Shown here piece after piece: positions 1-5,346 of a stretch of 8,472 nucleotides of DNA. The position numbers and the translations under genes are program-made. How positions within the stretch are numbered: position 1 is the first letter of the stretch; each line of letters begins with the position of its first letter. Source of the DNA: Streptomyces katrae. Lineage in GTDB: Bacteria > Actinomycetota > Actinomycetes > Streptomycetales > Streptomycetaceae. The notes under the pieces are model-generated. The model saw nothing but the letters and a program-made list of their open reading frames with translations. It did not search any database and had not been told where the DNA came from. The DNA lies in NCBI RefSeq assembly GCF_000966975.1, contig NZ_JZWV01000915.1, forward strand, positions 1 to 8,472, written 5' to 3'.

Positions 1-130
1 CTTCCTCACCGTCGGCGTCCTGCGGCGACGGGGCGGCGGGGCGGCGGGCGCGCGACCCGGGCGACGAGCCCGACCGTCGGGGTCGGGTGCGGGGTCCGCG
101 GCCTACGGCACCGCTGTACGGATCGTGACC

Positions 131-144
131 GCCTCCCGGGAGGC
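131..144. repeat. 14-bp perfect palindrome
   Basis: GCCTCCCGGGAGGC is a perfect 14-bp palindrome about 95 bases before the protease start. It begins two bases after the frame-3 stop at 126-128, so it could be the hairpin of an upstream gene's terminator. It has no following T-tract. A DNA-binding site is the alternative. Confidence 0.45.
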
Positions 145-176
145 TGAGGGCAGTGGAGTGGCGGGACGTGTCGGGC

Positions 177-190
177 GGGTGACCTCACCC
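177..190. promoter_or_regulatory. Candidate operator dyad upstream of the protease
   Basis: GGGTGA-CC-TCACCC is an inverted repeat with 6-bp arms and a 2-bp centre, ending 47 bases before the GTG start of the protease. The two-base centre makes it a poor RNA hairpin but a reasonable site for a dimeric DNA-binding protein. No partner regulator gene is visible next to it. Confidence 0.3.
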
Positions 191-237
191 ATCCGAGCGG
201 GCATGTTTCCGGCATATTCGATGAGGCCTGTGGCTTT

Positions 238-1809
238 GTGTGCGGCATGACTCCTCCCCGCCGCCCCCGCTGGTCCCGTCTGCTCGCGCTCTGTGTGGCC
301 GCCACGGCCGCGCTGCCCCTGGCGAGCGCCTCCGCCACCGGTGTCTCCGCCGCCCCTGCCGTCACCCGGGCCCCGTCACCCTCGGACGGCGACGGGGCCG
401 AGGTGCTCCGCGACCGCACCGTCCCGCTCTCACTCGACGCCTTCCGGATGCTGTGCACCGCGGCCCCGTTCGGGGCCCCGCGCGCATGGACCTTCGACTT
501 CTTCGACAACGTCCGCCTCACGGCCGTCGAGGACGGCATCGACGACGACGGGGGCACCCGCACCTGGTCCGGCCACGTGAAGGGGAGGCCGGACACCAGT
601 GTCATCGTCTCCCTGCGCGGCGTCTGCTCCACGGGCCGCAACCAGGTCGAAGGCACCGTCGTCAAGGTCGTCGCCGATCTCGGCGAGCACGTGTACCACC
701 TGAAGACCCTGCCCGGCAGCCCCCTGCGCGCCCGCATCACCGAGGAGGACCCGGCCAAGCAGCCGCACCACGCTCCCGACGAGCCGGCGGTGAGTCCGTC
801 CGCGCGCACCGCGCCCCGTCACTCGCTCGCCGGGCGGGCCGCGGCCACCTCGCAGGACCCGGCCGTCATCGACGTCATCGCCGGATACACCCCCCTCGCC
901 GTCCAGCGGGCAGGCAGCGAGCAGCAGGTCGTCAACACCATCCACTGGGCCGAGCGCAAGATGAACGAGGCCCTCGCCGACAGCGGCGTCCCGGCCAGCA
1001 TCGACATCATCGGCACCTACAACACCGGCTACACCGGCAACAACACCTCCTCGGTGATGTGGAGCAAGCTGAGCAACCCGCAGAACTCCGAGCTGGGCAG
1101 CACCGCCGCCGATCTGCGCCGCCGCTACGGCGTGGACCTGATCACTGTCGTCAACAGCGTTCCCGGCCAGTCCTCCGGACAGGGCAGCCTTCCGGTGCGC
1201 GGGAACTTCGACGACAGCCTCGCCTTCTCGGTCGTCGACTACGACTCGCTCACCGGCTGGTACAACCTCGGTCACGAGATCGGCCACAACCTCGGCCTCT
1301 TCCACGACCGGCGGACCCTCTCCCAGCAGGTTCCGGACGGCAGCTGGGTCAACGACCTCAACACCCCGTACGGGACGGGCTGGATCACGTCCGACGAGGA
1401 GCACACCTCCCTCATGGCGTACGCCACCTCCTGCCGTCGGCCGTGCCGCACGGAGAACGTGTATTCCGACCCGCAGCTCGGTGTCTACGGCCAGCCCCTC
1501 GGCAACGAGAACAACGACAACGCCAGGCTCGCCCGCCTCACCACTCCGATCGTGGCCGGCTACCGCACCCTCACCATCCCCCGCACCCGCTACGCCCTCA
1601 CGCTGGAGAGCTCCGACGGTGGCAGCGTCCGCCCGGCCGTCTACGGCCCCTACAAGCCCGGCACGGTCGTCGCCGTCACCGCCACCCCGGCCCCTGGCCA
1701 CCGTCTGGCGGCCTGGATCTACGACGGCCGGCAGTACGCACCGAACGAGCAGGTCAACGTGACCATGGACGCCGCCCACACCCTCAGGGCGGTCTTCATC
1801 GAGGCCTGA
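238..1809 (+). CDS. Secreted zinc metalloprotease (metzincin, reprolysin-like) with C-terminal InlB B-repeat-like module
   Basis: A secreted endopeptidase of the metzincin type. Numbering from the GTG at 238 (523 aa): a signal peptide at about 1-40 has a basic start (RRPRWSR), a hydrophobic core (LLALCVAATAALPLA) and an Ala-rich cleavage region. Residues about 42-200 form a propeptide-like region. A catalytic domain spans about 208-445. The zinc site is HEIGHNLGLFHD (His346, Glu347, His350, His356, with Asp357), and SLMAY around Met393 is the likely Met-turn. The last 72 residues (RYALTLESSDGGSV to the end, with GHRLAAW and AVF) match the InlB B-repeat style of surface and adhesion module. 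GAGG at 223-226 is 11 bases from the GTG, favouring 238; an ATG at 247 gives a protein three residues shorter and is the main alternative. The gene stands alone and is convergent with the reductase. Substrate is unknown. Confidence 0.9.
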   Translation: MCGMTPPRRPRWSRLLALCVAATAALPLASASATGVSAAPAVTRAPSPSDGDGAEVLRDRTVPLSLDAFRMLCTAAPFGAPRAWTFDFFDNVRLTAVEDGIDDDGGTRTWSGHVKGRPDTSVIVSLRGVCSTGRNQVEGTVVKVVADLGEHVYHLKTLPGSPLRARITEEDPAKQPHHAPDEPAVSPSARTAPRHSLAGRAAATSQDPAVIDVIAGYTPLAVQRAGSEQQVVNTIHWAERKMNEALADSGVPASIDIIGTYNTGYTGNNTSSVMWSKLSNPQNSELGSTAADLRRRYGVDLITVVNSVPGQSSGQGSLPVRGNFDDSLAFSVVDYDSLTGWYNLGHEIGHNLGLFHDRRTLSQQVPDGSWVNDLNTPYGTGWITSDEEHTSLMAYATSCRRPCRTENVYSDPQLGVYGQPLGNENNDNARLARLTTPIVAGYRTLTIPRTRYALTLESSDGGSVRPAVYGPYKPGTVVAVTATPAPGHRLAAWIYDGRQYAPNEQVNVTMDAAHTLRAVFIEA

Positions 1810-1838
1810 CGCCCGGGGCGGGCGTGCAGTGGTCGCGG

Positions 1839-1889
1839 GCCCCGGCCGGCGCCGTCGCCCCGTGGCAGGAGCACCTCCCCGGCCGGGGC
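1839..1889. terminator. Probable bidirectional terminator between convergent genes
   Basis: An 11-bp perfect inverted repeat, GCCCCGGCCGG at 1839-1849 and CCGGCCGGGGC at 1879-1889, lies in the 80-base gap between the protease stop and the reductase stop. The right arm also contains the 12-bp palindrome CCCCGGCCGGGG (1877-1888), so alternative folds exist. There is no T-tract on either side, as is usual in high-GC actinomycetes. The position, 30 bases after one stop and directly after the other, supports termination for both genes. Confidence 0.55.
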
Positions 1890-2870
1890 TCAGTCGAGGA
1901 CCACGACCATCTTGCCGAGGGCTTCTCCGGCTTCCATGATCCGGTGGGCTTCGACGATCTCGTCGAACCGGAAGACCCGGACGGGACGGGCCCGGAGCAT
2001 GCCGGCGCCGATCTTGTCGTAGATCTGGTGCAACGGCACGTCGGCGAGGGGGAACGCGGGGGTGCCCAGGACGAAGGCGCTGCCGAAGAAGCTGAACCGG
2101 ACCCCGCTGGGAAGGTCTCCGATCGGGTCGAAGTCGCGCACCGGCTCGAATCCGCCCAGGAAGCCGAGCTGGCACACCCGCCCGCGGGGCCGGACCGTGG
2201 CCAGCGAGTCGCGCAGGACCTTGTTGCCGACGACGTCGAACACCGCGTCGACGGCGATGCCCCGCTCGCCGACCTGGACGGCGAGCGCGCCGTCGTCAAT
2301 GAGCGCGTCGTCGGCGCCGAGCTCCTTCAGCAGGGGCACGTGCGCCGGGTTCCTGGTCGTGGCGAGTACGGTCGCGCCGTGGTCGACCGCGAGGTTGACG
2401 GCGGCCTGGCCGAGCGAGGAGGTCGCTCCCCGCACCAGGACCGTCTCGCCCGGCCGCAGGTCCAGGTTGTCGAACAGGCCGCTCCACGCCGTCGCGTACA
2501 CCTCGGGGACCGCGGCCAGGTCGCCCCAGCCCAGCGGGGAGTGCACCGCCACCACGTTGGTCGCCGGTACGGTCACCAGTTCCGCGTAGCTGCCGTTGCG
2601 GGTGCGGCCCATACCGCCGAGGATCGCCACCACCCGGGTACCGGAGGGGAGTCTGCCGGACGGGTCGGCCTCGACCACCCCGGCGCACTCGATCCCGGGG
2701 ACGGCCGCCACCTCCCCCCAGGCTCCGCTGCGCATGTACGCCTCCGCGTGGTTGAGTCCGAAGGCCTTGACCCGGATGAGCACTTCGCCGTCGGTGGGCA
2801 CCGGATCGGGCAGTTCGGTGAGGGTGAGCACTTCGGGGCCACCGTGGGCGGAGATGACTACGGCCTTCAT
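1890..2870 (-). CDS. NADPH:quinone oxidoreductase-type MDR-superfamily dehydrogenase (zinc-free)
   Basis: A cytosolic medium-chain dehydrogenase/reductase of 326 aa, the usual length. The N-terminal GroES-like domain (about 1-130) has the family signature MKAVVISAHGGPEVL and KAFGLNHAEAYMRSG. A Rossmann nucleotide-binding domain follows with VRGATSSLGQAAVNLA (about 146-161), and the C-terminus (FRFDEIVEAHRIMEAGEALGKMVV) is characteristic. Only two cysteines are present (about 62 and 233), so the structural and catalytic zinc sites of alcohol dehydrogenases are absent and a quinone or enone reductase is expected, probably using NADPH. The start is supported by GGAG (2878-2881 on the complement), 7 bases before the ATG. 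It lies 109 bases downstream of the TetR gene on the same strand, behind a terminator. A candidate operator sits 16 bases before its start. The natural substrate cannot be told from sequence. Confidence 0.92.
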   Translation of the reverse strand: MKAVVISAHGGPEVLTLTELPDPVPTDGEVLIRVKAFGLNHAEAYMRSGAWGEVAAVPGIECAGVVEADPSGRLPSGTRVVAILGGMGRTRNGSYAELVTVPATNVVAVHSPLGWGDLAAVPEVYATAWSGLFDNLDLRPGETVLVRGATSSLGQAAVNLAVDHGATVLATTRNPAHVPLLKELGADDALIDDGALAVQVGERGIAVDAVFDVVGNKVLRDSLATVRPRGRVCQLGFLGGFEPVRDFDPIGDLPSGVRFSFFGSAFVLGTPAFPLADVPLHQIYDKIGAGMLRARPVRVFRFDEIVEAHRIMEAGEALGKMVVVLD

Positions 2871-2886
2871 GTCTCGACTCCGTTCT

Positions 2887-2901
2887 TGAGCGGATGTTCA
2901 A
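2887..2901 (-). promoter_or_regulatory. Candidate TetR operator upstream of the MDR reductase
   Basis: The + strand reads TGAGCGGATGTTCAA. It shares TGAGCG-N4-TTCAA at identical spacing with 3579-3593 in the tetR promoter, and its outer bases form the dyad TGA-N8-TCA. The octamer GTTCTTGA also occurs at both places in opposite orientation (2882-2889 +, 3590-3597 -), as expected for a pseudo-palindromic site. It lies just upstream of the reductase SD, where a bound repressor would block transcription. I cannot place a convincing -10 for the reductase. Confidence 0.5.
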
Positions 2902-2910
2902 CTATTGGTG

Positions 2911-2938
2911 CGGAATAAGAGCCACCGCGTGCGGTGGC
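2911..2938 (-). terminator. Intrinsic terminator of the TetR gene
   Basis: GCCACCGC (2921-2928) and GCGGTGGC (2931-2938) form a perfect 8-bp stem. On the minus strand it is followed by TCTTATT, a modest U-rich run, so it terminates transcripts coming from the TetR gene, whose stop is at 2980. It implies that the downstream reductase has its own promoter or depends on partial read-through. Confidence 0.7.
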
Positions 2939-2972
2939 CCTGTGACCTGTGTGGCCTGTGTGATCCGTGTGG
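2939..2972. repeat. Short 9-bp imperfect tandem repeat after tetR
   Basis: Three adjacent 9-bp units CCTGTGTGG, CCTGTGTGA and TCCGTGTGG (2946-2972), preceded by a partial unit CCTGTGA (2939-2945), lie between the tetR stop and its terminator hairpin. The array is low-complexity GT-rich DNA in a gene scattered with G/C, and has no evident function. Confidence 0.5.
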
Positions 2973-2979
2973 CTCGCCG

Positions 2980-3564
2980 TCAGCCGAGAGCGGCGAAGGC
3001 GTTGTCGACGATCGCCCGCAGGAGCGCCTCGTCGGGGTTGGCCTTCCCGACGACCATCAGCCCCTGGCAGGTCGCGACCAGCAGCCTGGCGCTGCCGGCG
3101 CAGTCCAGCCCGGCACGCACCTGCCCCCTGCGAACGGCGTTCTCCAGCGCGTGGGTCATGCACCGTTCGAGCCGGGCGAGGTGGCCCCGGACGACGGCCG
3201 CCGCCTCGTCGTCCTCGGCGGCCTTCTCGATCGCCGTGTTGACGAGCAGGCAGCCCTGTCGGCCCTCGGGGCTGAGCAGGTCGCGGACCAGCCCGTCGAA
3301 GTAGCCGCGGATCTCGGCCACCGAGGCCCCCGAGGCCTCCAGCTCGCCGAGCTTCTGGGGGACGACCAGCCTGGAGTAGCGCTCCAGCGACTTCAGGAAC
3401 AGCGTGCGCTTACCGCCCGGGAAGGCGCTGTAGAGGCTGCCGGGCTTCACTCCGGTCGCCTTCACCAGATCCTCGATGGACGTCGCCCGGTACCCGCGCT
3501 CCCAGAACCGCAGCATGGCCGCGTTCAGGACGGTGTCGGGCTCGAACTCTCGGGGTCTGGGCAT
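2980..3564 (-). CDS. TetR/AcrR-family transcriptional regulator
   Basis: A 194-aa protein of typical TetR length. Residues about 4-50 match the N-terminal DNA-binding domain (MPRPREFEPDTVLNAAMLRF, then GYRATSIEDLVKATGVKPGSLYSAF), with the helix-turn-helix at about 27-47. The remainder is the ligand-binding and dimerisation domain, with the QGCLLVNTAIE stretch typical of one large actinobacterial and proteobacterial TetR group. The start is set by the family-typical MPRPREF and by the promoter: a -10 TATCTT ends 6 bases before the ATG and no SD is present, so the message is probably leaderless. A candidate operator in its own promoter and a matching one before the adjacent reductase suggest an autoregulated repressor of that reductase, responding to an electrophile or quinone-like ligand. 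The ligand is inferred only from the neighbour. Confidence 0.93.
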   Translation of the reverse strand: MPRPREFEPDTVLNAAMLRFWERGYRATSIEDLVKATGVKPGSLYSAFPGGKRTLFLKSLERYSRLVVPQKLGELEASGASVAEIRGYFDGLVRDLLSPEGRQGCLLVNTAIEKAAEDDEAAAVVRGHLARLERCMTHALENAVRRGQVRAGLDCAGSARLLVATCQGLMVVGKANPDEALLRAIVDNAFAALG

Positions 3565-3570
3565 GGGGCA

Positions 3571-3599
3571 AAGATAGATGAGCGATCATTCAAGAACAA
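3571..3599 (-). promoter_or_regulatory. Promoter of the TetR gene (-35/-10), leaderless start
   Basis: On the minus strand, TTGTTC (3599-3594) and TATCTT (3576-3571) are separated by 17 bases, a good match to the vegetative sigma consensus. The expected transcription start, 6-7 bases past the -10, falls on the ATG at 3564, and no ribosome binding site precedes that ATG. Confidence 0.6.
3579..3593 (-). promoter_or_regulatory. Candidate TetR autoregulatory operator
   Basis: TGAGCGATCATTCAA on the + strand contains the imperfect dyad TGA-nn-GATC-nn-TCA (3579-3592), exactly within the 17-bp spacer between -35 and -10, the classic place for a TetR operator. It shares TGAGCG-N4-TTCAA with 2887-2901 before the reductase. 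Confidence 0.55.
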
Positions 3600-3611
3600 C
3601 CCCCGCAGAGG

Positions 3612-3707
3612 GCGGTACCGGATGCGGCGGCCGATGACGACGGCGCGCCCGCGTGGAAGGAGCCCGAGGAAGCTGCGCGGGGCCCTGTGCCCGGCCACCG
3701 GTACCGC
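3612..3707. repeat. 10-bp inverted repeat with KpnI-like GGTACC cores
   Basis: GCGGTACCGG (3612-3621) and CCGGTACCGC (3698-3707) form a perfect 10-bp inverted repeat separated by 76 bases in the divergent region between tetR and the hydrolase. Each arm holds the 8-bp palindrome CGGTACCG, so they could equally be two copies of one binding site. No known motif is recognised. Confidence 0.4.
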
Positions 3708-3729
3708 GGAGGTGCACCCCGCCCCGGGC

Positions 3730-3755
3730 GGGCCTCGGCCGCTGGGCCTCGGCCG
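3730..3755 (+). repeat. 12-bp direct repeat before the hydrolase gene
   Basis: GGGCCTCGGCCG occurs at 3730-3741 and again at 3744-3755, a 14-base period, immediately upstream of the predicted promoter of the hydrolase. It could be a tandem activator or repressor site, or a replication-slippage duplication. Confidence 0.45.
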
Positions 3756-3777
3756 GCCGTGACACGGGCCGGGTCGA

Positions 3778-3783
3778 TAGGGT
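3778..3783 (+). promoter_or_regulatory. Putative -10 of the hydrolase gene
   Basis: TAGGGT fits the actinobacterial TANNNT -10 and ends 6 bases before the ATG at 3790, so transcription may start at the start codon. No good -35 is seen at 16-18 bases. AGGG at 3779-3782 could instead be a weak SD. GTGAC (3759-3763) and GTCAC (3782-3786) form a short inverted repeat around it. Confidence 0.35.
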
Positions 3784-3789
3784 CACGGG

Positions 3790-4332
3790 ATGTCAGACAC
3801 CGCACTGCTCATCATCGACATGCAGGGCGCCCTGTTGGGTGACGCGCACGAAGCCGAGGCCTGCCTGCGGGAGATCGCCGACCTCGCCGGGCGGGCCCGC
3901 TCGGCCGGAGTGCCGGTCTTCTACCTGCGCCAACGGCTCCCTGACGTACCCGCCGACCTGGCCGATGTCCATCCGGCGGTGGCGCCCCTGCCGGGTGACG
4001 TGGTGCTGGACAAGGACAGCGCGGACTCCTTCCTCCAGACCGGGCTCGGCGACTCGCTGGACCGGCGGGCGGTGCGGCGCGTGGTGGTGACCGGCTTCGC
4101 CAGCGAGTACTGCGTGGACTCCACCTGCCGCAGCGCGCTCTCGCGCGGCTACGACCTCGTGCTGGTTTCGGACGGACACACCACGCCGGAGCGTCCGCCT
4201 GGCAGTGCGCCGACGGCCGCCCAGGTCATCGCGCACCACAACGCGACCCTCTCGGCGATCCAATACGCGGGGCGCTCCATCGCGGTGGTGCCGACCGCGC
4301 AGGTCCGCTTTGGCGGCGCGCCGGCGGTGTGA
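3790..4332 (+). CDS. Isochorismatase-family cysteine hydrolase
   Basis: A 180-aa protein of normal length for the small isochorismatase/nicotinamidase-like hydrolases. The expected triad is visible: Asp10 in ALLIIDMQ, Lys75 in VLDKDSADSF and the nucleophile Cys108 in GFASEYCVDST. The pattern VVVTGFASEYCVDSTCRSALSRGYDLVLVSDGHTT is the family core. Such enzymes cleave amide, imide or vinyl-ether bonds through a cysteine acyl intermediate, but the substrate of this one cannot be told; there are no siderophore or NAD-salvage genes beside it. The protein is cytosolic, with no signal peptide. The gene is divergent from tetR by 225 bases and convergent with the SRPBCC gene. A strong SD is lacking and the start is placed by the conserved N-terminal strand. 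Confidence 0.9.
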   Translation: MSDTALLIIDMQGALLGDAHEAEACLREIADLAGRARSAGVPVFYLRQRLPDVPADLADVHPAVAPLPGDVVLDKDSADSFLQTGLGDSLDRRAVRRVVVTGFASEYCVDSTCRSALSRGYDLVLVSDGHTTPERPPGSAPTAAQVIAHHNATLSAIQYAGRSIAVVPTAQVRFGGAPAV

Positions 4333-4534
4333 CCCGCGATCCACCCGGCCCCACCAGCGGGCCGAGTACCGGCGAGGCGGGTGGCGGGCCGGGGGGAGCG
4401 GTGGCGGTTCGGGGTGTTCGGTGCGGATCTCCGGCTCCAGGCCCTGCGCCGGCGGTGACGGGGGCGGGGACGCGTCGCTTCCGGCGCCTGCGCTGCCCCG
4501 CCCGCCGGCCAGCCGGACGCGCACGCGGAGCGGG
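4333..4534. other. Convergent intergenic region with several GC hairpins
   Basis: This region separates the 3' ends of the hydrolase and SRPBCC genes. Short stems include CGGCCC/GGGCCG (4346-4351 and 4359-4364, 7-base loop) 13 bases after the hydrolase stop, CCCGGCCC/GGGCCGGG (4344-4351 and 4386-4393), and GGGCGGGG/CCCCGCCC (4462-4469 and 4496-4503). Termination in both directions is likely, but none has a T-tract and the region is so GC-rich that some pairing is expected by chance. I see no gene. Confidence 0.4.
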
Positions 4535-4984
4535 TCAGACGGTGCCGCGCCAGGCGCCCGTCTCTATTCCGCGGTTCTCGATGAAGTACTTGAACCGCTT
4601 CAGGTCGCCCTTGACCTGCCGGTCGACGAAGCCGAGCTTGTCACCGACGCTCTCCGCCAGCCCCTCCGGATCGAAGTCCATCACCAGCGTCACCTCCGTG
4701 AGGGACCGGTCGATCGGCCTGAACGTGACCAGACCCGACTGCTCGCTCTGGCCGCCCACGGTCACCCAGGCGACCTTCGTGTCGGGGATCTGCTCGATGA
4801 TCTCCGCGTCGAACTCCCGCCGGATTCCGGCCACGTTCGTCACCCAGTGCGTGAGCGTGTCGCCGCGCTGCTCGATCCGCTCCACCCCCTCCATGAACTC
4901 GGGGAACGACTCGAACTGCGTCCACTGGTTGTAGGCGGTGGTCACCGGCACGTCGACCTCGATCGACTCCTTGGCCTGCGACAT
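4535..4984 (-). CDS. SRPBCC-family (polyketide cyclase/START-like) protein
   Basis: A 149-aa small cytosolic protein of the SRPBCC superfamily, whose members bind hydrophobic ligands in a helix-grip fold. Diagnostic stretches are ESIEVDVPVTTAYNQWTQFESFPEFMEGVERIEQ at the N-terminus, VAWVTVGG mid-protein, LTEVTLVMDFDPEG, and a long C-terminal helix (ESVGDKLGFVDRQVKGDLKRFKYFIENRG). The frame stays open far upstream, but conservation begins at MSQAKESIEV, and AAGGGG on the complement lies 9 bases before that ATG, so 4984 is chosen. It is divergent from the photolyase across a shared 362-base upstream region, which suggests coordinated control. The ligand or reaction is unknown; the polyketide cyclase name reflects the domain, not a proven activity, and no polyketide genes are present. 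Confidence 0.85.
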   Translation of the reverse strand: MSQAKESIEVDVPVTTAYNQWTQFESFPEFMEGVERIEQRGDTLTHWVTNVAGIRREFDAEIIEQIPDTKVAWVTVGGQSEQSGLVTFRPIDRSLTEVTLVMDFDPEGLAESVGDKLGFVDRQVKGDLKRFKYFIENRGIETGAWRGTV

Positions 4985-5042
4985 GAATCCCAGCCCCTTC
5001 CCGTTCCGGGCCGCCGCCCGTGTCGGACGGCGACCGGGGGCA

Positions 5043-5089
5043 CCCTGCCCCGCTCCCTCGCCTGCCCTGCCCCGCTCCCTCGCCTGCCC
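5043..5089. repeat. 22-bp tandem repeat, 2.1 perfect copies
   Basis: The sequence from 5043 to 5089 repeats perfectly with period 22 (units 5043-5064 and 5065-5086, plus three bases). The unit is pyrimidine-rich on the + strand, with core CTGCCCCGCTCCCTCGC. It lies about 60 bases upstream of the SRPBCC start, within its probable leader or promoter. Perfect identity implies a recent duplication. Confidence 0.85.
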
Positions 5090-5175
5090 CGTACCCGACC
5101 GCCGACACCACCCGCCCGGGGCCATGGCTCCGAACACGACCGTGCACGGGGCGCGGTACGAGGAGTACAGGCTGG

Positions 5176-5197
5176 GTCCGGCCGGACGGAGCGCTCC
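5176..5197. promoter_or_regulatory. Two abutting perfect palindromes, candidate operators
   Basis: GTCCGGCCGGAC (5176-5187, 12 bp) and GGAGCGCTCC (5188-5197, 10 bp) are both perfect palindromes and touch without a gap. They lie midway in the divergent SRPBCC/photolyase region, about 150 bases before the photolyase start. A dimeric regulator binding side by side is plausible; no known motif is recognised. Confidence 0.35.
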
Positions 5198-5346
5198 CGG
5201 CCCGGCCCCTCGGATCGGACTCCCGGGCGCCGCGGTGAAGCGGAAGGTGCATCCGCCGGTGTGTGGCGGGCGGAACGGTCTGTAGGTGTTGCCCTGATCC
5301 ACCGGCCCCGTGCGGATGTCCGGTGGCCGATTCCTGGAAGTGGCCC

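Larger units (their letters stand above)
1..237. other. Upstream region of the protease; possible tail of a preceding gene
   Basis: No complete gene is visible. All three forward frames are open from the left edge: frame 3 to a TGA at 126-128, frame 1 to a TGA at 145-147, and frame 2 to a TGA at 248-250. Frame 2 begins FLTVGVLRRRGGG, which looks like a last transmembrane segment followed by a basic cytoplasmic tail, so a preceding + strand gene may end here. Its later codons include several rare CGA codons, and frame choice cannot be settled. Two palindromes lie in the region, at 131-144 and 177-190, listed separately. I find no convincing -35/-10 pair for the protease. Confidence 0.3.
4985..5346. 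other. Divergent regulatory region between the SRPBCC and photolyase genes
   Basis: These 362 bases hold no gene I can support. From left to right they contain the SD of the SRPBCC gene, a 22-bp tandem repeat (5043-5089), two abutting perfect palindromes (5176-5187 and 5188-5197), and a 7-bp inverted repeat CCACCGG/CCGGTGG (5299-5305 and 5320-5326) just before the photolyase SD (GGAAG, 5336-5340). A possible stress-sigma-like -10 GGGTAC is on the minus strand at about 5090-5095, but its -35 spacing is poor. TTGCCC at 5289-5294 is a weak -35 candidate for the photolyase, without a good -10. Confidence 0.5.

Noticed and set aside
430..2175. A 581-codon minus-strand open frame opposite the protease
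   Set aside because: It is antisense to a gene with clear catalytic motifs and encodes Gly/Val/Asp/Arg-rich sequence with no recognisable family.
240..2918. An 892-codon + strand open frame through the protease and across the reductase
   Set aside because: It is out of frame with the protease and antisense to the reductase; its product is a low-complexity Arg/Pro/His-rich chain with no domain, typical of high-GC shadow frames.
5124..5285. A 53-codon + strand ORF (MAPNTTVHGARYEEYRLG start) in the divergent region
   Set aside because: No SD, no recognised family, and it lies over palindromes in a likely regulatory region. Codon use alone is not decisive in this composition.
4985..5302. N-terminal extension of the SRPBCC protein to 255 aa
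   Set aside because: The extension translates the tandem repeat and palindromes, has no similarity to the family, and the ATG at 4984 has a fitting SD.
5263..5346. N-terminal extension of the photolyase by 28 residues
   Set aside because: The family's first beta strand starts at the ATG at 5347, which has an SD; the extension is Cys/Pro-rich and unlike photolyases.
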